From assembly GCF_900114015.1 (NCBI RefSeq), contig NZ_FORN01000004.1, positions 124,001 to 188,000 of the forward strand: a stretch of DNA of 64,000 bases. Reading direction: 5' to 3'. Source of the DNA: Caulobacter sp. UNC279MFTsu5.1 (GTDB lineage Bacteria; Pseudomonadota; Alphaproteobacteria; Caulobacterales; Caulobacteraceae). How positions within the stretch are numbered: the stretch's first letter is position 1; the number at the start of each line of letters is the position of its first letter. Of this stretch, positions 26,250-33,857 are shown in pieces. Both the position numbers and the translations under genes were made by a program. The notes under the pieces were generated by a model, which made no database searches, was not told where the DNA came from, and saw only the letters and a program-made list of their open reading frames with translations.

Positions 26250-26684
26250 TCAGTTCACCTCGGTCTTCTTCGGCGGCGCCGGCGGCAGGGGCGCGATCTT
26301 GATGCCGTCCTCGACCAGGGCCTTGACCTCTTTCGGCGAGGCCTCGCCGTAGATGCCGCGCTCCTCGGACTTGCCGTCGTGGATGTCACGCGCCTCCTTG
26401 GCGAAGCGGTCGCCGACATAGTCGAAGTTCTCCTCGACCTGGCGGCGGACCTCGCCCATGGCGTTCATCATCATCTCGCGCATGGCGGCGCTGGGCTCGG
26501 GCGCGGCCTTCTGGGCCTTGGTCCCGGCCACGGCCGGGGCCATGATCTGCTTGCGCACCGCCTTGGAGGCGCACAGCGGGCATTCCAGCAGCCCGCGCGC
26601 GGCCTGGTCGTCATAGTCGGACGACGAGCCGAACCAGCCTTCGAAGGCGTGGTCGTGATCGCAGCTGAGCGCGTACTTGATCAT
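26250..26684 (-). CDS. DUF1178 family protein
   Basis: A 144-residue protein of the DUF1178 family, function unknown. The N-terminus MIKYALSCDHDHAFEGWFGSSSDYDDQAARG followed by LECPLCASKAVRKQIMAPAV contains the usual cysteine pair CPLC with an upstream Cys, probably a metal-binding ribbon. The C-terminal half ends with GEASPKEVKALVEDGIKIAPLP, typical of the family. It is the last gene of the comF-grxC-nitrilase-DUF1178 run; 15 bp separates it from the nitrilase gene. Confidence 0.9.
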   Translation of the reverse strand: MIKYALSCDHDHAFEGWFGSSSDYDDQAARGLLECPLCASKAVRKQIMAPAVAGTKAQKAAPEPSAAMREMMMNAMGEVRRQVEENFDYVGDRFAKEARDIHDGKSEERGIYGEASPKEVKALVEDGIKIAPLPPAPPKKTEVN

Positions 26685-26699
26685 GAAGCTTATATGGGG

Positions 26700-27551
26700 T
26701 CAGGGACCCGTGAATTCACGGGCGTTCTTGAGGGCCGGGATCGCCGCTCGAGCCTTGTCGACGGCCGCGAGGTCGAGGTCGGCGATCAACACGCCCGGCT
26801 CGTCGTGGTCAAGCTTTCCGAGCACCTCGCCCCACGGGCCGATGGCGATCGAACGCCCCCACGTGCCGCGGCCGTCCTCGTGGAAGCCGCCCTGGGCCGC
26901 GGCGATCACGAACGAGCCGGTCTCGATGGCGCGGGCCCGCAGCAGGATGTCCCAGTGGGCCTCGCCCGTCGGCCGGGTGAAGGCGGCCGGCACGGTCAGG
27001 ATCTGGGCCCCGCCCAGCGCCAGGGCCCGGTGCAGGGCCGGAAAGCGCATGTCGTAGCAGATGGTCAGGCCGAAGGTCCCCAGCGGAGTCTCGACCACGG
27101 TCGCCCGGTCGCCCGGCTCATAGGTCGCCGATTCCCGCGCGGTCTCACCCTTCTTGCCGTCTCTTGGGGGAAGGTCGACGTCGAACATGTGCAGCTTGTC
27201 GTAGGTCGCCACGATCGCCCCGGTCGGGTCGATCACCGCCTGGCGATTGGCGGCCTTGCCGTCTTCCCGCTTCACCAGGGCCGAGCCGACGTCGATCCAG
27301 ACGGAAAGCTCGCGGGCCAGGTCGCGCAGGCCGCGCACCACCAGGTCGTCCTCCAGCGAGACCAGGGTCGGCAGCAGCCGCTCGCGGTCCTTCTGCAGCA
27401 CGTTGACGCCCTCGGGCGTCAGGATGAACCGGGCGCCCTGCGCCGCCGCCTCGCGGACCAGGGGGGCGACGTGCTCCAGCGCCGCGGCGTGGGTGGCGGG
27501 CGTGCGGGTCTGGACCAGGCCGACGCGCAGGGGCGCTTGGGGCGTCGTCAT
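26700..27551 (-). CDS. Carbon-nitrogen hydrolase (Nit/omega-amidase type)
   Basis: A 283-residue nitrilase-superfamily hydrolase that cleaves an amide C-N bond. The catalytic Glu-Lys-Cys triad is visible: Glu in ILTPEGVNVL, Lys in YDKLHMFDVDLP, and Cys in LTICYDMRFP. The KLHMFDVDLP motif and Nit-type context fit the Nit1/Nit2 branch, which repairs deaminated glutathione or hydrolyses omega-amides. It overlaps the glutaredoxin gene by 4 bp (translational coupling), and glutathione chemistry is a plausible common theme. Confidence 0.9.
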   Translation of the reverse strand: MTTPQAPLRVGLVQTRTPATHAAALEHVAPLVREAAAQGARFILTPEGVNVLQKDRERLLPTLVSLEDDLVVRGLRDLARELSVWIDVGSALVKREDGKAANRQAVIDPTGAIVATYDKLHMFDVDLPPRDGKKGETARESATYEPGDRATVVETPLGTFGLTICYDMRFPALHRALALGGAQILTVPAAFTRPTGEAHWDILLRARAIETGSFVIAAAQGGFHEDGRGTWGRSIAIGPWGEVLGKLDHDEPGVLIADLDLAAVDKARAAIPALKNAREFTGP

Positions 27552-27802
27552 GCGGCCAGCAGCGGGTCCAGCTTGCCCTCGCGCTCCAGGGCCATCATGT
27601 CGTCGCAGCCGCCGATGTGCTGGTCGCCGACGAAGATCTGCGGGAAGGTGGCGCGGCCCGAACGGTCCATCATCTCCTTGCGCAGCGCCGGGTCCATGCC
27701 CGCCTCGATTTCCGTGAAGTCGGCGCCCTTGTCGTTGAGCAGCTTCAGGGCGCGGGCGCAGTAGCCGCAGAACGGGCGGGTGTAAATGGTGACCTTGGCC
27801 AT
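27548..27802 (-). CDS. grxC: Glutaredoxin 3
   Basis: An 84-residue glutaredoxin that reduces disulfides using glutathione. The active site reads CGYC (PFCGYCARA) rather than the common CPYC. The cis-proline motif is RATFPQIFVGDQHIGGCDDM, which also carries the glutathione-binding GGxDD-type element. The start at 27802 gives the usual length; an in-frame ATG 72 bp upstream does not look like a glutaredoxin. It overlaps the nitrilase start by 4 bp and follows comF by 31 bp. Confidence 0.92.
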   Translation of the reverse strand: MAKVTIYTRPFCGYCARALKLLNDKGADFTEIEAGMDPALRKEMMDRSGRATFPQIFVGDQHIGGCDDMMALEREGKLDPLLAA

Positions 27803-27833
27803 GGGGAATCCGTAACAGAAGTCGTTTCCGTCC

Positions 27834-28625
27834 TCATATAGGACGCGCCTGCATTTCTGTAACGCGCGCGACAACGGCGAGCGACACTTGCGTGGCGCCG
27901 GCCGCCAGGAGCGCCCGGGCGCAGCCCTCGGCCGTCGCCCCCGTGGTCAGGACGTCATCGACCAGCAGCAGCTTGCGGCCGATCACCCGATGGCGACGCG
28001 CCTCGGGCACGGCGAAGGCGGCGGCGACGTTGCGGCGGCGGCCCGTGGCCGACTTGCCGCCCTGGCTGTCGGTGTCGCGCTTCCGCACCAGGGCGTCGGC
28101 CAGATAGGTCCGCCCCGCCATGGCGCACAGCGGCCGGGCGATCTCGGCGGCCTGGTTGTAGCGGCGCTTCAGCAGGCGCGAGCGGTGCATCGGCACGGGG
28201 ACCACCGCCTGCGCCTCGTCCAGCAGGTCGGCGGCGCAGCGCGACAGCCAGCGGGCGAACAGGCCCGACAGGTCTGTGCGGTCGGCGTGCTTGAGCTTGA
28301 GGATCAGGTCGCGCGAGTGCTCGTCATAGAGGCAGGCGGCCCGCGCCCGCGCGAAGGCGCGGGGCCGGGCCTGGCACAGGGCGCAGCGGAGCTCGCCGGC
28401 GTCGTAGGCGAACGGCGCGCCGCAGCCGTCGCAGACCGGACCGTCCAGGAAGGTGATGCGGCTCCAGGCCGCCGCCGACAGGCCCGAGGTCAAGGCCGCC
28501 CCGCCGTCGAAGGCGCGCGGCGGCAGGATCAGGTCCAGCATCCCCTGGGCGAACGCCGTGACGCGAGCCGGCGGCTTCGCAAAAGGTTTCCATGGCGCGC
28601 GGGAAGGCCCATCTTGCACGGACAT
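27834..28625 (-). CDS. ComF-family amidophosphoribosyltransferase-like protein
   Basis: A 263-residue ComF-type protein: an N-terminal four-cysteine zinc ribbon (CDGCGAPF and CALCQARP) and a C-terminal phosphoribosyltransferase domain with the PRPP motif LLLVDDVLTTGAT. ComF is linked with DNA uptake and, in many bacteria, with unknown phosphoribosyl chemistry. The ATG at 28625 has GGGGAG 8 bp upstream and overlaps the start of the divergent methyltransferase gene (CATG). An internal ATG at 28541 would give a shorter version closer to many family members. Confidence 0.88.
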   Translation of the reverse strand: MSVQDGPSRAPWKPFAKPPARVTAFAQGMLDLILPPRAFDGGAALTSGLSAAAWSRITFLDGPVCDGCGAPFAYDAGELRCALCQARPRAFARARAACLYDEHSRDLILKLKHADRTDLSGLFARWLSRCAADLLDEAQAVVPVPMHRSRLLKRRYNQAAEIARPLCAMAGRTYLADALVRKRDTDSQGGKSATGRRRNVAAAFAVPEARRHRVIGRKLLLVDDVLTTGATAEGCARALLAAGATQVSLAVVARVTEMQARPI

Positions 28626-29553
28626 GACCGCCGCTCCCCAGCTCTTCGACCGCGCCCTGCTGCGCGCCCGTCTCGACCGCGCCGCCCCGGGCTTCGACGC
28701 CGCCGGCTTCCTAAAGGCCCGCGCCGCCGAGGACGCCGTGCTGCGCCTGGAGGCGATCCTGCGGGAGTTTCCGGTGGCCGTCGACCTGGGAAGCCGAAAC
28801 GGCGCTTTCTCGCGAGCGCTGGAGGGCAGCGACGCCCGCGCCAAGGTCGGGCTGCTGATCGAGACCGACCTGTCGGCGCGGATGCTGGCCCAAGACTCTT
28901 CGGAAGGGCGCCGCGGCGCACGGATCGTGGCCGACGAGGAGCGCCTGCCGTTCGGCGATGCGACGATCGACCTCCTGGTCTCGACCCTGGCCCTGCACTG
29001 GACCAACGACCTGGTCGGGGCCCTGATCCAAGTCCGCCGCGCCCTCAAGCCCGACGGCCTGTTCGTCGGCGCCCTGTTCGGCGGAGCCACCCTGACCGAG
29101 CTGCGCCAGGCCCTGCTGGCCGCCGAGGACGAGATCACCGGCGGGGCCTTCCCGCGCGTCTCGCCGTTCGCCGACACGGTCGACGCCGCCGGCCTGCTGC
29201 AACGCGCCGGCTTCGCCCTGCCGGTCGCCGATAAGGACCGGGTCAAGGTGCGCTACGCCCACCCGATCGCCCTGCTCAAGGACCTGCGGGCCATGGGCGA
29301 GACCAGCGTGCTGATCGACCGTTCGCGCAAGCCGCTGGGCCGCAAAGTGCTGCTGCGGGCGATGGAGATCTACCAGGACCGCTTCGCCGAGCCCGACGGC
29401 CGCGTGCCGGCCACGTTCGAGATCATCACCGTCACCGGCTGGGCCCCGCACGAACGCCAGCAGAAACCCCTGCGCCCGGGCTCGGCCAAGATGCGGCTGG
29501 CGGACGCGTTGGGGACGGTGGAGCAGCCGGCGGGGGACAAGGCGGGGGGGTAG
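28624..29553 (+). CDS. SAM-dependent methyltransferase (BioC/NDUFAF5-like)
   Basis: A 309-residue class I methyltransferase. The N-terminus MTAAPQLFDRALLRARLDRAA and the block FLKARAAEDAVLRLEAILREFPVAVDLG resemble NDUFAF5 and BioC-like proteins; the SAM motif is VDLGSRNGAFSRAL (with Arg-Asn rather than the usual GxGxG), and LLVSTLALHWTNDLVGAL is typical. NDUFAF5 hydroxylates an arginine of complex I in mitochondria; the bacterial role is unclear. The start codon overlaps the ComF start codon head to head. Confidence 0.82.
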   Translation: MTAAPQLFDRALLRARLDRAAPGFDAAGFLKARAAEDAVLRLEAILREFPVAVDLGSRNGAFSRALEGSDARAKVGLLIETDLSARMLAQDSSEGRRGARIVADEERLPFGDATIDLLVSTLALHWTNDLVGALIQVRRALKPDGLFVGALFGGATLTELRQALLAAEDEITGGAFPRVSPFADTVDAAGLLQRAGFALPVADKDRVKVRYAHPIALLKDLRAMGETSVLIDRSRKPLGRKVLLRAMEIYQDRFAEPDGRVPATFEIITVTGWAPHERQQKPLRPGSAKMRLADALGTVEQPAGDKAGG

Positions 29554-29570
29554 GGTTCTGGCCAAATCAC

Positions 29571-29681
29571 CGTTGTCATCCCGGCCGCAGCGAAGCGGAG
29601 AGCCGGGATCCAGGAGACTGCGCCAACGCGGCGCGGTTCACCGAGGTCCCAAACAAGCGCTGCGCGCTTTCCGGGATGACA
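29571..29681 (+). repeat. Palindromic intergenic repeat, family A
   Basis: A 111-bp element starting CGTTGTCATCCCGG and ending CCGGGATGACA, like those at 7299 and 19124, but with a different left inner arm (CGCAGCGAAGCGGAGAG). It lies between the convergent methyltransferase and Flp-pilin genes. Confidence 0.8.
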
Positions 29682-29711
29682 GCCGAGTGAGGTTCCGAAC
29701 CCGCCCTACCC

Positions 29712-29882
29712 TCAGTTCGCGGCGTTGGCCGTGTCCAGCGTGGTTTCGACCTTGCCGAACGAGATCTTCAGGTTGCCCTGCAGCGCCGTGAGGATTCCGA
29801 TCAGAGCCACGCTGATCAAGGCGACCAGGACGCCGACCTCGATGGCCGTGGCGCCGCGTTCGTCGCGCCAGAAACGCCTCAG
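29712..29882 (-). CDS. Flp-family type IVb pilin (non-ATG start)
   Basis: A predicted 56-residue Flp-type prepilin: a basic leader RRFWRDERG, then ATAIEVGVLVALISVALIGILTAL, the hydrophobic pilin helix. The TadV-type prepilin peptidase cleavage site G-ATAIE is present, but the residue after the key Glu is Val where Flp normally has Tyr. No ATG or GTG is available at a sensible place; the most likely start is CTG, overlapping the TGA stop of mutT (CTGA), which suggests translational coupling. No tad or cpa genes are in the window. It may be a divergent or minor pilin. Confidence 0.68.
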   Translation of the reverse strand: MRRFWRDERGATAIEVGVLVALISVALIGILTALQGNLKISFGKVETTLDTANAAN

Positions 29883-30283
29883 AGCAGATCGCGCAGCCAG
29901 GCGATCAGCGGCAGGTCGGCCGGCGGCATCGGATAGTCCGCCAACTGGTCCGGCTTCACCCATTTCAGCGCCTCGTGCTCCTTGGCGGTCACCAGTCCTT
30001 CCCAGCGCCGCAGCAGGTAGAGTGGCATGAGGAGGTGAAAGGACTCGTAACCGTGGGATGCAAAAACGAACGGAGCGAGGCACGCCTGGGCGACCTTGAT
30101 GTCCAGCTCCTCGTGGAGTTCGCGGATCAGGCACTGCTCCGGGGTCTCGCCGGGCTCGACCTTGCCGCCGGGAAACTCCCACAAGCCGGCCAGTTGCTTG
30201 CCTTTCGGGCGCTGGCAGATCAGCACGCGGCCGTCGACATCGATCAGGGCGGCGGCGGCGACGAGGACGGTGGGCTTGGTCAT
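29879..30283 (-). CDS. mutT: MutT-type Nudix hydrolase (8-oxo-dGTP diphosphatase)
   Basis: A 134-residue Nudix hydrolase. The Nudix box is GGKVEPGETPEQCLIRELHEELDI (GX5EX7REUXEEXGU pattern). The N-terminus TVLVAAAALIDVDGRVLICQRPKGKQLAGLWEFPGGK is typical of MutT/8-oxo-dGTPase. It removes oxidised dGTP from the nucleotide pool. The TGA stop overlaps the proposed CTG start of the Flp pilin gene. Confidence 0.92.
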   Translation of the reverse strand: MTKPTVLVAAAALIDVDGRVLICQRPKGKQLAGLWEFPGGKVEPGETPEQCLIRELHEELDIKVAQACLAPFVFASHGYESFHLLMPLYLLRRWEGLVTAKEHEALKWVKPDQLADYPMPPADLPLIAWLRDLL

Positions 30284-30357
30284 GGGGCGTTAGTCCAACG
30301 CGTCGCGCGGCTTGGCAACACCTGTCTGCGCCGCGCCCCCTCGGTGATAGCGCCGCC

Positions 30358-31998
30358 TCACCCCACCTCCGCCTGATACTCCCGCTCCACATAGCCGAAC
30401 CCATCGAAGTCGGCCGGACAGGCCGCGCCCGACAGGTCCTGGCAGGCCATGCCGACGAAGGCGCCGGTGAAGTTGGGGGCGCCGGGGGCGGTGGCCTCGT
30501 CCGACAGGATCGAGGCGTCGAACACCTGCGGCAGCCAGGTCCAGGCCTGGCCGTCCAGGCTGAAGGCGAAGCGCAGGCGCTCGAAATCGACCTCGACCCG
30601 CAGGTGGATCAGGCCCTGGTCCGGCAGCGGGATCGGCGCGGTGAAGGCGTCGGCCTGGGGGCTGTCGGGCAGGGCCGACATCACCTGCAGGCAGCGGCCG
30701 TGTTCCTCGTCGCGCGACACGAACAGATAGTGGAACTTGCTGGCCCCGTAGTAGCAGACGAGCCCGGCCGCCTGCTGGAAGTGCTGCGGCGCGAAGTCCA
30801 GCACCGTGCGGGCGCCGTAGCAAATCGCCTGCTGGCGGCGGGCGACCAGGGCCTGGCGATGCTGGCTGCCGATCGTCTCGCGCCCATGCAGGCGCAACCA
30901 GCCGGGACGGGCCGTCAGGCTGAACAGCTCGTCCGGGAACGGCGAACGCAGCCACTGGAAGTCGAGGGGCAGGCCGGGGCCGTCGAAGTCCTCCCAGGCC
31001 GGCGGGGCGGGCCAGGGCGCGGGCGGCAGGCCGGGCGACGGCGGGGCCAGCTCCGGGTCGCCCGAGCCGTCGCGGGTGCGCAGCCAGCCGTCGTCGCCCC
31101 AGGCCATCGGCTGGATCGCCGTCTCGCGGCCCAGCACGCAGCGGCCGCGATTGGGCAGGGGCCGGCCACACAGATAGGCCATCCAGGTCGTGCCGTCGGG
31201 GGTCTCGACCAGATCGGCATGGCCGGCCCGCTGCAGCGCCACGTGCGGCCGGTCGCGGGCGGTCAGCGCCGGGCCGTCGGGATGCAGTTCGTAGGGCCCC
31301 TCCAGCGTCCGCGAGCGGGCCATGGTCACCGCGTGACCGAAACCAGTGCCGCCCTCGGCGGTGATCAGGTGATACCAGCCGCCCCGCTTGTAGAGATGCG
31401 GCGCCTCGGTCAGGCCCAGGGCGGTGCCGGGGAAGATCAGCTTGCGCTCGCCGACCAGCCGGGCGGCGAAGGCGTCGTATTCCTGAGCCACGACGCCGGC
31501 GAAGCGATTGCGGCCCGGCCGGTGGTCCCACAGCTGGTTCAGCAGCCACTTGCGGCCGTCGTCATCGTGGAACAACGACGGGTCGAAGCCGCTGCTGTTG
31601 AGGAACACCGGGTCCGACCACGGCCCCTCGATGTCGTCGGCGGTGACCAGGTAGTTGTGGAAGTCGCGCAGGGAGGCGCCTGAGGCTCCACCCACGGTGG
31701 TGCGGCCATAGCGCTTGACGTCGGTGTAGATCAGCCAGAACCGGCCGTCGGCGTGGGTCAGGCAGGGGGCCCAGAGCCCGCAGCCGTCGGGCGCACCCAG
31801 CATGTTCAGCTGGCTGGGTCGGGTCAGGGGCCGGGTCAGCAGCCGCCAGTTCACCAGATCCCGCGAGTGATGGATCTGAACGCCAGGAAACCACTCGAAG
31901 GTCGAGGTGGCGATGTAATAGTCGTCGCCGACGCGGACGATCGACGGGTCGGGGTTGAAGCCCCTAAGGATGGGATTGTGGATCGTGTCTTGCGGCAT
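30358..31998 (-). CDS. GH43 glycoside hydrolase (beta-xylosidase type)
   Basis: A 546-residue GH43 five-bladed beta-propeller enzyme with a C-terminal beta-sandwich, as in beta-xylosidases of the XynB/Xyl43 type. Catalytic residues fit the known pattern: the base Asp in NPILRGFNPDPSIVRVGDDYY, the pKa-modulating Asp in SGFDPSLFHDDDG, and the acid Glu in LGLTEAPHLYKR. There is no signal peptide, so it acts in the cytoplasm on imported oligosaccharides. It is directly downstream of an MFS transporter gene (4-bp gap), the likely source of substrate. Confidence 0.92.
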   Translation of the reverse strand: MPQDTIHNPILRGFNPDPSIVRVGDDYYIATSTFEWFPGVQIHHSRDLVNWRLLTRPLTRPSQLNMLGAPDGCGLWAPCLTHADGRFWLIYTDVKRYGRTTVGGASGASLRDFHNYLVTADDIEGPWSDPVFLNSSGFDPSLFHDDDGRKWLLNQLWDHRPGRNRFAGVVAQEYDAFAARLVGERKLIFPGTALGLTEAPHLYKRGGWYHLITAEGGTGFGHAVTMARSRTLEGPYELHPDGPALTARDRPHVALQRAGHADLVETPDGTTWMAYLCGRPLPNRGRCVLGRETAIQPMAWGDDGWLRTRDGSGDPELAPPSPGLPPAPWPAPPAWEDFDGPGLPLDFQWLRSPFPDELFSLTARPGWLRLHGRETIGSQHRQALVARRQQAICYGARTVLDFAPQHFQQAAGLVCYYGASKFHYLFVSRDEEHGRCLQVMSALPDSPQADAFTAPIPLPDQGLIHLRVEVDFERLRFAFSLDGQAWTWLPQVFDASILSDEATAPGAPNFTGAFVGMACQDLSGAACPADFDGFGYVEREYQAEVG

Positions 31999-32002
31999 GA
32001 CT

Positions 32003-33286
32003 CTACAGGGCGGGAACGGTGACGGGCTTGGCGGTCGGGGTGTTGGCCGGATCGCGGACCAGGGTCCACAGCAAGGCGGCGCCGGCAAGGTCCAGCACGC
32101 CCAGGGCGACGAAGAACGGATCGTAGCCGACCGTGGCCACGAGGCCTCCGATCAGCAACGAGAAGACCAGCACGCCCAGATTGGCGAAGAACCCGGCCAT
32201 GCCGGCCACCGTCGCCACCTCGTTGCGACGGAACAGGTCCGACGACATGGTGATCACCGTCACCGACAGGGTCTGGTGGGCGAAGCCGCCCAGGCACAGC
32301 AGGGCGATGGCGACATAGGGGCTCTCGACCCGGCCGACGAACATCATGCCGGTCATCAGCACCGCCCCCAGGGTGAAGGCCCCGCGCCGGGCGTTGATCA
32401 GGCCGACTCCGCGCCTCTGCAGGAACATCACCACCGCCGGCCCGAACAGGCAGCCGAGGTCGGCCGCCACGAACGGCAGCCAGGCGAACAGCGCGATCTG
32501 CTTCAGCTCGAAATGCCGGACCGTGGTCAGGTACAGCGGGATCCAGAACGACAGCGTGCCCCAGGTCGGGTCGGCCAGGAACCTGGGCAGGGCGATGCCC
32601 CAGAAGTTGCGACGGGCCAGCAGGCTCAGCATCGAGGGCCGCGCCCCGGCGGCCTCCAGATGGGCCTCCTGGCCGGCGGCGATCAGCTCGCGCTCGGCGT
32701 CGGACAGGGCCTTGTGCTTGTCGGGCGACTGGTAGGCGAAGAGCCACAGCGCCACCCAGGCCAGGCCCAGGACCCCAGCCACCACGAAGGCGGCCCGCCA
32801 GTTCCAGACCAGGATCGACCAGGCCACTAGCGGCGGCGCCAGCACCGAACCCATCGAGGCGCCGATATTGTAGACCCCGCCGGCCAGGCCGCGCTCGCGG
32901 GCCGGAAACCAGGTCGACACCGCCTTCATCCCGGCCGGATGGGCGCAGCCCTCGGCCACGCCCAGCGCCCCGCGCAGGCCGAGCAGCGCTTGCCAGTTTC
33001 CCGCCAGGCCGTGGGCCATGGTGATCAGCGACCAGGCGGTGGCGAACAGGGCGAAGCCCAGCTTCAGTCCGATGGAGTCCAGCACGTAGCCGCACAACGG
33101 CTGCAGCATGACCCCCAGCTGAAAGGCGCCGGTGATCCAGGAATATTCCTTGGGGCCGATATGCAGGTCGGCCAGCACGGTTGGAGCGGCGACGCCCAGA
33201 GTGCTGCGGGTCAGGTAGTTGAGCACCGCGCCCAACATCACCAGGCCGATCATCCACCAGCGCAGCGCCCGGATTTTGCCGATCAT
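32003..33286 (-). CDS. MFS transporter (anion:cation symporter, sugar-acid type)
   Basis: A 427-residue 12-helix MFS transporter. The block GAFQLGVMLQPLCGYVLDSIGLKLGFAL and the RGALGVAEGCAHPAGMKAVSTWFPARERGLA region are typical of the ExuT/GarP-type anion:cation symporters that import hexuronates, galactonate and related sugar acids. It forms an operon with the GH43 gene 4 bp downstream, so it may import the products of xylan or glucuronoxylan breakdown. An alternative is oligosaccharide uptake. The ATG at 33286 begins MIGKIRALRWWMIGLVML. Confidence 0.88.
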   Translation of the reverse strand: MIGKIRALRWWMIGLVMLGAVLNYLTRSTLGVAAPTVLADLHIGPKEYSWITGAFQLGVMLQPLCGYVLDSIGLKLGFALFATAWSLITMAHGLAGNWQALLGLRGALGVAEGCAHPAGMKAVSTWFPARERGLAGGVYNIGASMGSVLAPPLVAWSILVWNWRAAFVVAGVLGLAWVALWLFAYQSPDKHKALSDAERELIAAGQEAHLEAAGARPSMLSLLARRNFWGIALPRFLADPTWGTLSFWIPLYLTTVRHFELKQIALFAWLPFVAADLGCLFGPAVVMFLQRRGVGLINARRGAFTLGAVLMTGMMFVGRVESPYVAIALLCLGGFAHQTLSVTVITMSSDLFRRNEVATVAGMAGFFANLGVLVFSLLIGGLVATVGYDPFFVALGVLDLAGAALLWTLVRDPANTPTAKPVTVPAL

Positions 33287-33453
33287 ACGTCTCTCCCGGT
33301 CCCGCCCTGTGTCCCGGTCGCGCCGATGACGGTAACGCTAACATGCATAGCCCGCTCCGGGGCGGCCGCAAACCCCGCCAGAGGTCGTAGTCCGTCGTGG
33401 ATCGATCCGCGCCGCGGCCGCGTTTGTTTGCGGACAACCCAAGGGAGCCCCCG

Positions 33454-33795
33454 ATGAGCCTCGACGATCGCCTGGTGAAGAGCGCCGCCCTGATCGGGGT
33501 GAAGGTCAAGGACGCCGGCGGCCACAGGCTGGGCGTGATCCGCGAACTGTTCATCGATCGCGACGCCGGCATCGTCCGCTACGTCGCCGTCGAGCCCGCG
33601 GGCCTGTTCGCGGCCGGCGGCAAGTTCCGCCCCCTGCCCTGGCGCCTGTTGACCTGGGACGACAAGGACGAGGCCTATGTCGCCGACCTGACCAAGGACC
33701 GCTTCAAGGAGGTCCCGGCCTACGACCGCGACCAGCTCAATAGCGCCACCTATGGCTGGGGCGCGCAGGTGGAGCGCTTTTTCGAGGCGCCTTGA
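33454..33795 (+). CDS. PRC-barrel domain protein
   Basis: A 113-residue protein of the PRC-barrel superfamily (as in RimM and photosynthetic reaction-centre H subunit). SAALIGVKVKDAGGHRLGVIRELFIDRDAGIVRYVAVEPA is the characteristic beta strand set. Such small stand-alone versions are often stress-linked in alphaproteobacteria; the function is unknown. GGGAG lies 5 bp before the ATG at 33454; the ATG at 33397 lacks one. It is upstream of the decayed gene at 33858. Confidence 0.88.
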   Translation: MSLDDRLVKSAALIGVKVKDAGGHRLGVIRELFIDRDAGIVRYVAVEPAGLFAAGGKFRPLPWRLLTWDDKDEAYVADLTKDRFKEVPAYDRDQLNSATYGWGAQVERFFEAP

Positions 33796-33857
33796 ACGTT
33801 TGCAACTTCCGCGCGAAACGAACACCGGTCTCATCACCAACCTCGGGTCGGACCGGC

